This document shows, piece by piece, positions 50,588 to 60,378 of a stretch of DNA of 64,000 nucleotides. Under the pieces are notes generated by a model that did no database searches, was not told the DNA's origin, and saw nothing but the letters and a program-made list of their open reading frames with translations. A program made the translations under genes and the position numbers. Location of the stretch: assembly GCF_019219825.1 (NCBI RefSeq), contig NZ_JAHUXH010000014.1, forward strand, positions 1 to 64,000, written 5' to 3'. Position 1 is the first letter of the stretch. The number at the start of each line of letters is the position of its first letter. The DNA is from Streptomyces sp. TRM70350 (GTDB lineage: Bacteria > Actinomycetota > Actinomycetes > Streptomycetales > Streptomycetaceae).

Positions 50588-51559
50588 TCAAGCGGGTTGA
50601 AGGGCGGCGTGCAGGGCGTCGGCGGCCATCGTGATGGCGGCCTCGGCGGCGTGGGTCTCGCGCAGGGCGTTGAGCATGACGAAGTCGTGGATGATGCCCT
50701 GGATGCGGACGGCGGTGACGGGGACGCCGGCCTGGCGGAGCTTGTTGGCGTAGGCCTCGCCCTCGTCGCGCAGGACGTCGGCCTCGCCGGTGATGACCAG
50801 GGCCGGCGGCAGTCCGGTGAGCTGCTCGGTGGTGGCGCGCAGCGGGGACGCGGTGATCTGGGCGCGCTCGGCCTCATCGGTCGCGTACTGGTCCCAGAAC
50901 CACTGCATGGCGTCGCGGCGCAGGAAGTAGCCGGTGGCGAACTGGTAGTAGGAGCCGGTGTCGAAGCTCGCGTCGGTGACCGGATAGAACAGCACCTGCT
51001 GGACCAGCGGTACGTCGCCGCGTTCTTTGGCCATCAGGGTCAGCGCGGCGGTCATGTTGCCACCGACGGAGTCTCCGGCTACGGCCAGGCGGGAACCGTC
51101 CAGTCCCTTGGACGCGCCCTGCTGCACGACCCACTGCGCGACCGCGTAGTTCTGCTCGATGGCGACCGGGTAACGGGCCTCGGGTGAGAGGTCGTACTCG
51201 GGGAAGACGACCGCGGCGTTCGCGCCCGCGGCGAGTTCGCGCACCAGGCGGTCGTGCGTGTGGGCGTTGCCGAACACCCAGCCCGCACCGTGGATGTAGA
51301 GGATCACCGGCAGCCTCCCCTCGACGTCGGCGGGCCTGACGATGCGCGCCCGGACACTGCCCGTCGGCCCGCCCGGGACGGTGACCCACTCCTCGTCGAT
51401 CGCGGGCTTGTCGATCTCGCCGGACTGCACCTCGTCGACCGCCTTGCGGCCCTCCACCGGACCGAGGTCGGACAGGTACGGCGGATTGGAGGTCGCCTCC
51501 GCGAAGGCAGCTGCAGCGGGCTCCAGGACCGGCTGAACCGGCTCGACGGCATCGGACAT
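50588..51559 (-). CDS. HSL-family alpha/beta-hydrolase (esterase/lipase)
   Basis: The protein has 323 aa. The HGAGW oxyanion motif of the hormone-sensitive lipase family is at YIHGAGWVFGNAHTHDRLV near residue 90. The nucleophile is in VAGDSVGGNMTAAL near 163, Asp in VITGEADVLRDEG near 260 and His in IIHDFVMLN near 290, so the triad is complete. Such enzymes cleave short or medium acyl esters. The ATG at 51559 follows AGGAGA. No partner gene is evident. Confidence 0.92.
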   Translation of the reverse strand: MSDAVEPVQPVLEPAAAAFAEATSNPPYLSDLGPVEGRKAVDEVQSGEIDKPAIDEEWVTVPGGPTGSVRARIVRPADVEGRLPVILYIHGAGWVFGNAHTHDRLVRELAAGANAAVVFPEYDLSPEARYPVAIEQNYAVAQWVVQQGASKGLDGSRLAVAGDSVGGNMTAALTLMAKERGDVPLVQQVLFYPVTDASFDTGSYYQFATGYFLRRDAMQWFWDQYATDEAERAQITASPLRATTEQLTGLPPALVITGEADVLRDEGEAYANKLRQAGVPVTAVRIQGIIHDFVMLNALRETHAAEAAITMAADALHAALQPA

Positions 51560-51799
51560 GTCAATCTCCTGGGGTTGGGTTGGTACACCGGCCCTTGCGG
51601 CGACATGACACGGATCATGCGCAGATCCTCCGGTGTGCGTTGATCGTCACGCTAAGACCTCTGCGTGGGCGGTGATTGATGGCGAGCGCACCGCTGCTTG
51701 TTCTTCAGCGAACGGCAGGTGTCGCCGACCGTCACCCGCCGTTGAGCGGTTCTGCTCCGCGGACCAGCCGTCCGTCCCCGGCCGCGAGACGGTCGGCGC

Positions 51800-51990
51800 A
51801 TGTACTCCTGCCGGCGTCTTTTACAGGACGACCACTGGATCATGCGGGGCGCGACGTTCCACCGGCTGCACCTGCTGCTGGACAAGCACGCAGAGCAGAC
51901 TCGTCGGCACGCTCAGTGGATCCAGGTTCCGGGCGACGTCGCGGTCGGTGATCCGGCACGCCTCCGAGGTCACGCCGATCCGGGGCGGCA
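51800..51990 (+). pseudogene. Remnant of a Dps-like DNA-protecting ferritin gene
   Basis: The frame LLQDDHWIMRGATFHRLHLL, then LDKHAEQT, matches the ferroxidase-site region of Dps proteins (typically HWNVxGxxFxxLHxxLD). The continuation GDVAVGDP and, in another frame, RHASEVTPI resemble the next Dps segment, so at least one frameshift is present. The N-terminal and C-terminal parts are missing. Nothing else in 51560-52129 is recognisable. Confidence 0.5.
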
Positions 51991-52129
51991 CAGCTCACAG
52001 CTGCTGTTTACCCAGAGGACGCCGCGCAGGTGCGCGGCCGGTCGAGGCGGGAGCCGGCAGGGGCCCGTCATGCCCCCGGCACGTCGCCGGGAGCTGTATG
52101 CCCTCCTGGCGTGGCTCTTTTCCGCCCCC

Positions 52130-52999
52130 TCAGCGAGCAGGGGCGGCAGTGTGCGCCGCCTGCCATTGGCTCGGGGACATGCCATAGGCGGCCCGGAACG
52201 CCCGGGTGAAATGAGCGGCATGGGGGAATCCCCAACGCTGTGCGATCGCCGACACGCTGGGAGCGGATCGCCCGCCGCGGTGGAGTTCCTCGCGGCATTT
52301 CTCCAGGCGACGCTGCTTGATCCAGCGGCTCACGGTCGTGGCTTCGCCTTGGAACAGTTTGTGCAGGTAGCGCACGGAGATCTGGTGAGCGCTCGCGATC
52401 GCCCCCGGTGTCAGGTCGGGGTCGGCGAGGTGCTCTTCGATGAACGTTTTGATCCGCAGGAGCAGCGCATGGGAAGCATCGGGTTCGGCGCTCCCGTCCC
52501 CGTCATGGCCGAGTTGCCCGGCGAAGAGACTCGCGAGGAGGTTCATGGCGTGGCCCGCGAGCCGCTCGCCCACCTCGGGTCCGCAGTCCGCCGCTTGAGT
52601 GGCGAGCCCGGAAAGGAAGCACGAGACCAGCGCGCCCAGCCCCTGGTCTCCGCGGACGGTCGTCCAGGTGATCCGTCTCAGTTCGGCGCTGTTCAGTCCC
52701 AGGGCATGGCGCGGGACGACAAAGCACACGGTTTGTCCTTCGGACCGCAGCCGGCATGGACGGGCGGGCTCGAAGACCGTGAAGTCTCCCGCCCGCAGGA
52801 CCGCTTCCCTTCCGTCCTGGGTGAGCGTCCCAGGCCCGCCGCACTGAAGGGCGATGGCCAGGTGTTTCTCCCGGCCACCCGCCGTCAGGCTCGGCCCGCC
52901 GACCGGCTGGTCCGCCTCGCCGTCCACCGTGAAGATCTCCACGTAGGCGAGGCGGCCGGTCGTCGCGCCGCTGCCGGGGCCACTGGTCAAGACATCCAT
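52130..52999 (-). CDS. AraC-family transcriptional regulator
   Basis: The protein has 289 aa. An N-terminal cupin-like sensing region (AGDFTVFEPARPCRLRSEGQ) is followed by the AraC DNA-binding domain (about 185-285): ISVRYLHKLFQGEATTVSRW and WGFPHAAHFTRAFRAAYGMS form the two HTH units. It closely resembles the next gene (53043-54101), so the pair are tandem paralogues. The ATG at 52999 is near the weak upstream GGGGCGAA. Target genes are unknown; the Dps remnant is downstream. Confidence 0.88.
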   Translation of the reverse strand: MDVLTSGPGSGATTGRLAYVEIFTVDGEADQPVGGPSLTAGGREKHLAIALQCGGPGTLTQDGREAVLRAGDFTVFEPARPCRLRSEGQTVCFVVPRHALGLNSAELRRITWTTVRGDQGLGALVSCFLSGLATQAADCGPEVGERLAGHAMNLLASLFAGQLGHDGDGSAEPDASHALLLRIKTFIEEHLADPDLTPGAIASAHQISVRYLHKLFQGEATTVSRWIKQRRLEKCREELHRGGRSAPSVSAIAQRWGFPHAAHFTRAFRAAYGMSPSQWQAAHTAAPAR

Positions 53000-53042
53000 G
53001 GTTCGCCCTGTGCTGGATCACAGACGGCACGTGTGCCCGCCT

Positions 53043-54101
53043 TTACGTTGCAGTCCCTTGCTCCGGCATGTCGGGCAGCGGCCGCCCCAGGGCAGGCAGG
53101 CTGCTGCGTTCCTGCCACTCGCGCGGCGACATCCCGTAGGCCGCGCGGAACGCCCGGCTGAAGTGGGCCAGGTGGGTGAAACCCCAGCGCCGTGCGACCG
53201 AACTCACCGTGGGGATGCGTGGGCCGCGGCGGTCCAGCTCGCGGCGGCTCTCCTCGAGCCTGCGCCGCAGGATCCACCGGCTCACGGTCATGCCTTCGCC
53301 TTGGAAGAGCTTGTGCAGATAGCGCGTGGAGATGCCGTGCGCCCGGGCGATCGACTCGGGCGACAGGCCGGGATGGGCCAGGTTGCGGTTGATGAAGAAC
53401 CGGATCCGCAGAAGCAGGGCGCGCTGGGCGGTTTCGGCGTCGATCCTGTCGTGACCGAGTCGTTCGGCACACAGCGTGGCCAGCAGGTCTGTCACGTTGC
53501 GTGCGAGCTGTTCGCCGACCTCCGGGGTGTTCACTGCGGCGGTGTCGGCGAGGCGCGACAGAAAGGGCGACAGGAGCCGCCCCAGTCCCTCGTCACCGGG
53601 GATGATCCCTCCGGTGAGGCCGTGCAGATCGGAATTCGGCACGAGCAGGGCAGGCCGCGGCAGCACGACCGACACGATCTCGACCGGCTCCGTATACACC
53701 GATGCGTATGGGCCGTACGAGGTCAGGATGACCATGTCGCCCGGTCGCATTGCGCCGGTCTCGCTGCCGTCGTGTGCGAGCATCCTCGGTGCTCCACGGC
53801 GATGCAGGCCGACGGTCACGTATTCCTCGGAATCATGCGAGAGCAGGCGGCGGGTGCGGCTGACATGAGCCGGACCGGACAGCACCCTGTTTATTCGCAG
53901 AGGACCGAGCTGGTCGGTGGTGATGGAGGCCGAAAACGGTCCTGGCCCTTCGAGAAAGGTCATGTCGTGGCGGAAGTGTGTCTGCATCACGGCGTCGGCG
54001 AAGAAGGCCTGCCGGTCGCGTGGCGGTACCTGTTCCGTGGAAACGATGACGGTCATGGTGACTCCGTCGAAACCTTTCTGCCATGCGGTGTCTGCGGTCA
54101 T
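53043..54101 (-). CDS. AraC-family transcriptional regulator (paralogue of its neighbour)
   Basis: The protein has 352 aa from the ATG at 54101 (MTADTAWQKG). The N-terminal domain (AraC-binding-like, residues 20-210) contains FRHDMTFLEGPGPFSASITT, the pattern of AraC regulators with a C-terminal HTH. The HTH domain has ISTRYLHKLFQGEGMTVSRW and WGFTHLAHFSRAFRAAYGMS, nearly the same as in the gene downstream. The reading up to 54260 adds non-conserved sequence. The pair occupy the minus strand with 43 bases between them. No operon partner is evident. Confidence 0.88.
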   Translation of the reverse strand: MTADTAWQKGFDGVTMTVIVSTEQVPPRDRQAFFADAVMQTHFRHDMTFLEGPGPFSASITTDQLGPLRINRVLSGPAHVSRTRRLLSHDSEEYVTVGLHRRGAPRMLAHDGSETGAMRPGDMVILTSYGPYASVYTEPVEIVSVVLPRPALLVPNSDLHGLTGGIIPGDEGLGRLLSPFLSRLADTAAVNTPEVGEQLARNVTDLLATLCAERLGHDRIDAETAQRALLLRIRFFINRNLAHPGLSPESIARAHGISTRYLHKLFQGEGMTVSRWILRRRLEESRRELDRRGPRIPTVSSVARRWGFTHLAHFSRAFRAAYGMSPREWQERSSLPALGRPLPDMPEQGTAT

Positions 54102-54817
54102 TGCCACCTGCACCGGTGCGGGAACGTACTCCGCATCTGCGGAGTCACCGCCCGACCGACTTCGGGGTGATGCGCACGAGGCCGCCCCGTCCGCTGGTCG
54201 CCCATATCGCGATGGGGTGCGCGGTGCGCGACGGCCGACCGGATCGTCCCGGACGACCACACCGTCGCCGTTTGTATCGGGAGGATCGGCTGCCTGGCCG
54301 ACTCACTTCCGACCTCGGTCGCTCGCTTGCTGAAGAAGGCGAGCAGCGTCTCGTTGGGCTTTTCGGTGTTGTTCAGGCGATGCTGTGCGGGCCGCCTCAA
54401 CCGGGATCCGGCGGGCTTCCTTCATCAGCGCGGGCTCGTACGCGGCCGCCTGGAGGAGCAGTACACGGTTGGCCCTGGCCGTAACCGTGGACGTATGTAG
54501 CGATATCGGCACGGTTGTCCGTGCTGATCCGGACGTAGGGCATGGCTGGCTCCGGTTACCTCGGTGTGACCGACCAATGCCCGCACATCGGGTGGTCGGC
54601 ACGCCTGAGTTTCCGGTGCCCGAGGCCGCGAGACATCTGTCAAATGACAGCGGTCGGCGTCACGGGTGGGCGTGAATGGCTGCTGAGAGGCGGTACGGGA
54701 GACTCCGGTCTCACGGGCGACCCCGGTGCTCGTCACCCTCCACCGGGTGTGCCGCTTCTCATCAAGAAGCCCCCGTCCGTCCCTTGCCTACGCACCGGCC
54801 CGCGCTTACCTTTGCCG
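54102..54817. other. Interval without a supportable gene
   Basis: About 716 bases. A minus-strand frame at 54303-54602 could code a 99-aa Ala/Arg-rich product (ANRVLLLQAAAYEPALMKEA) but has no recognised family and no ribosome site that I can defend. I see no clear insertion-sequence remnant. Confidence 0.4.
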
Positions 54818-54850
54818 CTACTCACACGTGTCGGTACCACGTGTGAGTAG
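54818..54850. promoter_or_regulatory. Perfect 13-bp inverted repeat upstream of the MFS gene
   Basis: CTACTCACACGTG-TCGGTAC-CACGTGTGAGTAG pairs over all 13 positions with a 7-bp spacer. It lies 70 bases before the MFS ATG and is not followed by a T run. It looks like an operator for a dimeric repressor rather than a terminator. A CACGTG core lies in each arm. Confidence 0.7.
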
Positions 54851-54920
54851 CTGTGTCAGCGCTTTTTCGAGACGCCTCTCGCCGCATCCCCGTTCGCGTC
54901 TCCAGCACGAAGGCGGTCGC

Positions 54921-56208
54921 ATGACCACCACTCCTCCCCGCCCCGACCATGCTCCTCCGTACACGGAGCAACGCCCCCCGCCCGAGCGCAGCGCCCGCCC
55001 CTGGGTCGTCACCACGATGGCCCTGGCGCAACTGGGACTCTTCCTGGCCCTGCTCACCCCGGTCTTCTCCAGCCTGGCCATCAAGGTGCAGGACATCGTC
55101 CCCAAAGACGACGAGGTCTCCGCGCTCGGCATGGTCAGCAGCCTCGGCGCACTGGCCGCGTTCCTCGCCAACCCGGTCTTCGGCCGGATCAGCGACCGGA
55201 CGACAGGCCGGTTCGGCCGACGCAGGCCATGGCTGGTGATCGGCGCCCTGGGACTGACCCTCGGCCTCGCCGTCATAGCAACCGCGCAGAGTCTGGCGGT
55301 CGTCGCCGTCGCCTGGTTCCTGAGCCAGATGTTCGCCAACGCGGCCCTTGCCGCGTTCACCGCGTCAGTTGCCGACCAGATACCGGTCTTCCAGCGGGGC
55401 AAGGTCGCCGGCCTGATCGGCGTCATGCAGAACCTGGCCATCCTCGGCGCCGCCTACGCGGCGAGGGTCCTCGGCACGGACATGCTCCTGCTGTTCATGG
55501 TTCCGGCAGCGGTCGGGCTCGTCCTGGTCGTGCTGTACGTGATCGTCCTCCCCGACAAGCCGCTGCCGCAGCGTCCGCCGTCCGGAGGCGGCCTTCGTAC
55601 GGTGCTCAGGACGTTCTGGGTGAACCCCCGCAAGCACCCGGACTTCGCCTGGGCCTTCGTCTCCCGCTTCATGGTGATCCTGGCGATGTTCATGTTCACC
55701 ACCTTCCGACTGCTGTTCCTCCAGGACCAGCTGGGGCTGTCGGACGACCGGGCGGTGTCCGTCATGGCCACCGGCGTGCTGGTCTACACCGTAGTCCTGA
55801 TGGCTGCTGGCCAGCTGGCCGGATGGCTGTCCGACCGCTTGCGGCGCCGCAAGGTCTTCGTCGGGTTCTCGGCGCTCGTCTTCGGCATCGGCACGGCCAT
55901 GTTGATCACGACTCACTCCGCAGCCGGCTTCTACGCCGCCGAAGCAGTCCTCGGCCCTCGGCTTCGGCGTCTACGCGGGCGTGGACCTCGCCCTCGTCCT
56001 CGACGTCCTGCCCGATCCGGAGGACTCGGCCAAGGACCTCGGCGTGTTCAACATCGCCAATGCCGCACCGCAGTCCATCGCTCCAGCCATCGGCGCGCTG
56101 CTGGTCAACACCGCGGGCGGCCGCGAATACCACCTGCTGCTCGGCGTCGCCGCCGCGGTCTGTGTGGTCGGCGCCCTGGCCGTCATCCCCATCAGGAAGG
56201 TGCGCTGA
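54921..56208 (+). pseudogene. MFS transporter gene broken by a 7-bp tandem duplication
   Basis: The ATG at 54921 begins MTTTPPRPDHAPPYTEQRPP. Helices follow (MALAQLGLFLALLTPVFSSL, LGALAAFLANPVFGRISDRT), including the MFS loop signature GRISDRTTGRFGRRRPW. At 55949-55962 the sequence CCTCGGC is duplicated, shifting the frame. The intended frame resumes GFGVYAGVDLALVLDVLPDP and ends at 56208 with the last helix (VCVVGALAVIPIRKV). Removing one copy restores about 426 residues in twelve helices. Known homologues carry the same uninterrupted VLGLGFGVY-type segment (inference from helix continuity). The transporter may efflux a drug or sugar; no partner is visible. Confidence 0.8.
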
Positions 56209-56307
56209 TCCGTGTCCACGGGTCAGCGCACGCCGCCCGGACCACCACCGACGTCAGATGCTCACCGGCGCCGACGCCTGGTCGCCGCGACCTGACAGCG
56301 GTTGGTG

Positions 56308-59181
56308 TCAGAGATCGGTGGGAATGGCTGCGGGATCGCGGTTGAAGGCCTCCCGGGCGATCTCCACGCGGCTGCGCAAGCCGAGCTTGGCGAGGATGTG
56401 GGAGATGTGCGTCTGTGTGGTGCGCCGGGTGAGGAACATGCTCTGTGCGATGTCGGATGTGGAATTGCCGGCCGCGACCAGGAGGGCGATCTTGTGCTCG
56501 GTCGTGGTCAGAGCGTCCCAGCCGTGCGCGGGCCGCTTGGTCCGGGCCCCGCGCACGCCGCTGCGGATCCCGTACCGGCGCAGCCGCGCTTCGGCACGGC
56601 GGATGTCCCAGACCGCGCCGAATCCGCCGTAGAGGTCGAGCGCTTCGCCGATCATGCGCTTGGACTCGCCCGTGATCCCGTGTTCGACGAGGACGACGGC
56701 CAGGTCCTCCAGCGTTCCCGCCAGCTCCACCGGCACGCCGACGGCCCGGTAGTGCTCCATCGCCGACCGCAACGGCGCCGGATCGCGCTCGTAGAGTCCT
56801 GTGCACCAGTCGGCGGCGGCCGTGGCCCGGGCCGGGACCTGCTCGGTGGCTGCCTCGGCCCGGCAGGCGGCCAGCGCGGCCGCGGCGGCGGAGTCGTCGT
56901 CCACGGCGAGTGCCAGGCGGACAACCGTGGGCAGCCACTGGTGGATCAGCGTCATCTCGCCCGGCTCCCGGGTGAGGAGACCGCCGAGGTGCGAGAGGGC
57001 CAGGTGCGGGTCCCCCTTCTGCTCGGCGGAGAGCGCCCGCGCGAACAGCAGGAAGTCGGTGTTCTCCCGATCGGCGACCGTGACCGGTGGCTGACGCAGC
57101 CCGGCGCGCAGGTGCCCCTCGGCCGCGGCGCGATCGTCCCGGCGGACGGCGATGAGGGCGGCCAAGCCGTGCCACAGCCACATGGGGCCGCGCTCGCGCA
57201 GACCCCGGTAGGTCATCGCGGAGACGCTCTGGTCGACCGATTCGAGCTCCGCCAGCGTGTCGTCCCACTGGCCCAGCCAGTAGGTGAGGACTGCGGCGGT
57301 GACGCTGAACCTGGCGTCATCGGTCCGGTCGTCGTCGAGCAGGAACTGCCGCGCCTCCCGAAGGGCTGCCTCGGCGTCCGACCACCGGCTCAGGTTCTGC
57401 AGGGTGAAGATCCGGGCATGCAGTGCATAGCACCGCAGGTCCACGTGGTCGTCGGTGGCGTTCAGTGTCTCCAGGGCCCGGTTCACGCAGTCGAGCGCGG
57501 ACAGGTGTTGCCGCTGTACGGAATGGGTGAGCCACAGATCGGTGAGCGCGTACGCGATGGCGAACGTGTCTCCAGCACTCTCGCCGATCTCCAGTGCGCG
57601 GCGCGCGGTGGCGTCCGCGGCTTCCAGCGCGCCCGATCCGGCCCGCTGGAACATCGCCAACGAGCCGAGCAACCGGGCGCGCCAGGCGTCGGGCAGATCT
57701 TCCTCCAATGCCTGATCCAGCGTTGCGACCGCCGCGTCGTTATCACCGCCGCTGAACAGCGCGCGGGCCAGCACCCAGTACATCCGCCCGCGGTCGGCCG
57801 GCTCTCCCGACACCGCCAGGGCCTGCCGGGCACGGCCCGCGGCGTTCTCGTACTCGCCCGCGCCGACCAGGATCTGGGCAAGAGCCGCGCTCAACGCGGC
57901 ACGGTCACGCTGGTCCGCGACCCCGTGTTCCAGTTCCCGGTCCAGCAGCTCGGCCGCGAGGCGCGGGGCCCTGACCGCCAGCACCGGCGCGGTACGGGCG
58001 AGCCAGCGCCGGGCCCAGCGGTCGCCGACGCGGCCCGACTCCAGCAGTTGCTGCGCCACCCGTTGGGGCTCGACACCGCCGATACCGTCCAGCGCCCGGG
58101 CCGCGTCCTGGTGCAGCGCAACGCGCAGCGCCGTCGGCATGCCGTCGTACAGCGCCTGGCGGATCAGCGGATGCCGGAACGCCACCCGCTGACCGGCATC
58201 GACGAGGATCCCGGCTGCGACCGCCTCCTGGAGATCATCGGAGATGTCGATGGTGGACCGGCCCAGGACCGCTGCCACCTCCCCGACCGCGAACTCCCGG
58301 CCGAGCAGCGCGGCCACCCGCAGCATGTCGAGCGCGTCGGCCCGCACGAAGCTCAGCCGACTGTCCAACGCCGCAGCCAGCGACCTCCGGACGGTGCACA
58401 GCGAGGTCTCCCGCAAATCGGCACGCTCGCCGACCGTCACGACGCCTTCACGCACCAGGGACTCGACCAGCTCCCGCACATACAGGGGATTGCCGCTGGC
58501 CTGAGCGGCAAGCTCGACCAGCGCGGGACCCGGCGGCGCACCGGCGACATCGGACAGCAGATCGCGGATCGCGTCCGGGCCGAGGGGCCCCAACGAGATC
58601 GTTGTCGTGGCGTGGCCGCGCAGCGCGGCGCGCAGCTGCCGCATCCCCGATCCGCGGGGCACCGGCCGGAAGGACAGGACCAACAACAACGGCAGGTGCG
58701 CGGCGGTCGATGCCAGGCGTCGGCACACGTCCAGCGACGCGTCGTCGGCCCACTGCACGTCGTCGAGCACCATCATCGTCGGCGCGGTCGCGCAGTCCTC
58801 CTCGACCAGGGTGAGGAGCATCTCGATCATCGCGGCGTGCACGGCGCTGCTCACGAGGAGGTCGGGCCGCTCGGCGCGCGCGAAGCGCAGCATCTCGGCG
58901 CGGCGGGCATCGTTCGCGCGCTGCGTGATCTCCAGGCAGTCGCACAGCAATCGCAGCGGCAACGGGTGCGCTGCCTGATCCGCGGTGCCGTGCAGCACCG
59001 TACAGCCGGACTCCTGGCCGGCCGCGGCCGCCGCGGCGACCAGTGACGACTTGCCGATGCCGGGTTCACCCTCGACCAGGACCACGCCGCCGGTGCCGGT
59101 TCGCAGCTGTGCGATGGCGTCTCGCAGCACCGCCAGTTCGGCCTCGCGTCCGACAAGATGAGTCGGGAGGCCCAACGACAT
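56308..59181 (-). CDS. LuxR-type LAL regulator (AAA ATPase plus HTH)
   Basis: The protein has 957 aa. The N-terminal ATPase has Walker A GEPGIGKSSLVAA near residue 35 and Walker B MMVLDDVQWADD near 130. A long TPR-like helical middle follows, and the C-terminal LuxR HTH reads WDALTTTEHKIALLVAAGNS then TSDIAQSMFLTRRTTQTHIS. LAL regulators are large transcription activators often linked to secondary metabolism or sugar use in Streptomyces. I choose the ATG at 59181 (MSLGLPTHLVGRE); earlier starts at 59250 and 59403 add a low-complexity leader without a ribosome site. Confidence 0.9.
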   Translation of the reverse strand: MSLGLPTHLVGREAELAVLRDAIAQLRTGTGGVVLVEGEPGIGKSSLVAAAAAAGQESGCTVLHGTADQAAHPLPLRLLCDCLEITQRANDARRAEMLRFARAERPDLLVSSAVHAAMIEMLLTLVEEDCATAPTMMVLDDVQWADDASLDVCRRLASTAAHLPLLLVLSFRPVPRGSGMRQLRAALRGHATTTISLGPLGPDAIRDLLSDVAGAPPGPALVELAAQASGNPLYVRELVESLVREGVVTVGERADLRETSLCTVRRSLAAALDSRLSFVRADALDMLRVAALLGREFAVGEVAAVLGRSTIDISDDLQEAVAAGILVDAGQRVAFRHPLIRQALYDGMPTALRVALHQDAARALDGIGGVEPQRVAQQLLESGRVGDRWARRWLARTAPVLAVRAPRLAAELLDRELEHGVADQRDRAALSAALAQILVGAGEYENAAGRARQALAVSGEPADRGRMYWVLARALFSGGDNDAAVATLDQALEEDLPDAWRARLLGSLAMFQRAGSGALEAADATARRALEIGESAGDTFAIAYALTDLWLTHSVQRQHLSALDCVNRALETLNATDDHVDLRCYALHARIFTLQNLSRWSDAEAALREARQFLLDDDRTDDARFSVTAAVLTYWLGQWDDTLAELESVDQSVSAMTYRGLRERGPMWLWHGLAALIAVRRDDRAAAEGHLRAGLRQPPVTVADRENTDFLLFARALSAEQKGDPHLALSHLGGLLTREPGEMTLIHQWLPTVVRLALAVDDDSAAAAALAACRAEAATEQVPARATAAADWCTGLYERDPAPLRSAMEHYRAVGVPVELAGTLEDLAVVLVEHGITGESKRMIGEALDLYGGFGAVWDIRRAEARLRRYGIRSGVRGARTKRPAHGWDALTTTEHKIALLVAAGNSTSDIAQSMFLTRRTTQTHISHILAKLGLRSRVEIAREAFNRDPAAIPTDL

Positions 59182-59496
59182 CGTCGGGTTCCCCCGCCGC
59201 ACAGGGGGTATCCAGGGTCTACGAGTGGTGTCTCCTGCGCTCGTCATCATTTGACCGCTGTCCCACCGCTTTACCCATCTCCGACACGGCTTCAACAGAA
59301 AGCGTACTGCCGTAGTCGCTGCGTGCCATGAGACGGTAAACCTGTAATGCGGTGAGGAAGTCGGAGACCGGACTGATGATCTTGAAATGCGTGATGCTGT
59401 CATGAGTCGGGTTGCCGCTGCAGGACCTGAAAACTCCCTCCATCTGCCGTCAGAATCTGCGGGTAAATCGCTCCGGGCGCCGTCAGTGCCGCGTGC
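59182..59496. promoter_or_regulatory. Upstream region of the LAL gene
   Basis: The 315 bases between two minus-strand genes hold no supportable gene. They presumably carry the LAL promoter. AT content is somewhat higher at 59330-59410. Confidence 0.35.
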
Positions 59497-60378
59497 TCAG
59501 CGGACCACGAGCTTGCGGAGCTCCGAGGCGATCTGCTCGGGGGCTTCTTCGGCCATGAAGTGACCGCAGCTGACGGTCGTGTGGGCCAGCTTCGGTGCCC
59601 AGGCGGACCACAGTGCCCGGGCGTCGAAGCCGAGGGCGGCGCCCCAGTCCTGCTGGAGCACGGTGACCGGCATCTCCAGTTGGCTGCCGGAGTTCCTGTC
59701 GGCCTGGTCGTGGTCGACGTCGATCTCGGCGGAGGCGCGGTAGTCGGCCACGATCGAGGGCACCGCGTCGCGGCAGGCATCCAGGTAAGCGGCGCGGATG
59801 TCAGCGGGAATGGCCTCGGGGTCGCGGGTCCAGATGTCGAGGAAATGGCCGAAGAAGGCGTCCGGTGCGGCCGCGATCATCTGCTCGGGCAGGCCCGGGG
59901 GCTGGGCCATGAGGTAGAGGTGGAACCCGATGGCGGCTTTCGTTCCGCGCATCACCTGCCACATGTCGAGGGTCGGAAGAACGTCGAGGCAGGCCAGGTG
60001 GGTGATGGCGGTGGGATGGTCGAGTCCGGCGCGGAAGGCGACCAGGGCGCCGCGGTCGTGGCCTGCCAGTGCGAACCGCTCGTGGCCGAGTGCGCGGGCC
60101 AGGGCGACGATGTCGGCGGCCATGGTTCGCTTGGAGTACACGTCCGGGCCGGTCTCGGCGGGCTTGTCGCTCGCGCCGTAGCCGCGCAGGTCGGGGCAGA
60201 TGACCGTGTGGTCCGCCGCGAGGTCGGCGGCGACGTGTCGCCACATCAGGTGGGTCTGAGGGAAGCCGTGCAGGAGCACGATCGGGCTGCCCGAGCCGCC
60301 GACGGCGGCGTTGAGGGCTATGCCGTCGGCGACCTGGACGCGCTGGTAGTCGAAGCCAGGGATGGTCGGTGTTGCCAC
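59497..60378 (-). CDS. Alpha/beta hydrolase, fluoroacetate dehalogenase/epoxide hydrolase-like
   Basis: The protein has 293 aa. Motifs are HGFPQTHLMWR near residue 37, CPDLRGYGASDKP, and the nucleophile elbow LAGHDRGALVAF near residue 104, where Asp (not Ser) is the nucleophile, as in haloacid and epoxide hydrolases. The terminal His is in SCGHFMAEEAPE. Substrate could be a haloacetate, epoxide or similar; the residue set (GHDRG, HGFPQ) fits the FAcD group. The GTG at 60378 is the likely start. It is divergent from the SARP gene. Confidence 0.9.
   Translation of the reverse strand: MATPTIPGFDYQRVQVADGIALNAAVGGSGSPIVLLHGFPQTHLMWRHVAADLAADHTVICPDLRGYGASDKPAETGPDVYSKRTMAADIVALARALGHERFALAGHDRGALVAFRAGLDHPTAITHLACLDVLPTLDMWQVMRGTKAAIGFHLYLMAQPPGLPEQMIAAAPDAFFGHFLDIWTRDPEAIPADIRAAYLDACRDAVPSIVADYRASAEIDVDHDQADRNSGSQLEMPVTVLQQDWGAALGFDARALWSAWAPKLAHTTVSCGHFMAEEAPEQIASELRKLVVR

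Noticed and set aside
54303..54602. Minus-strand 99-aa gene
   Set aside because: No recognised family, no convincing ribosome site and no operon context; kept only as a remark on the interval.
54818..54850. Transcription terminator
   Set aside because: There is no gene ending just before it on either strand, no T run, and the arms are not GC-dense like the other terminators here.
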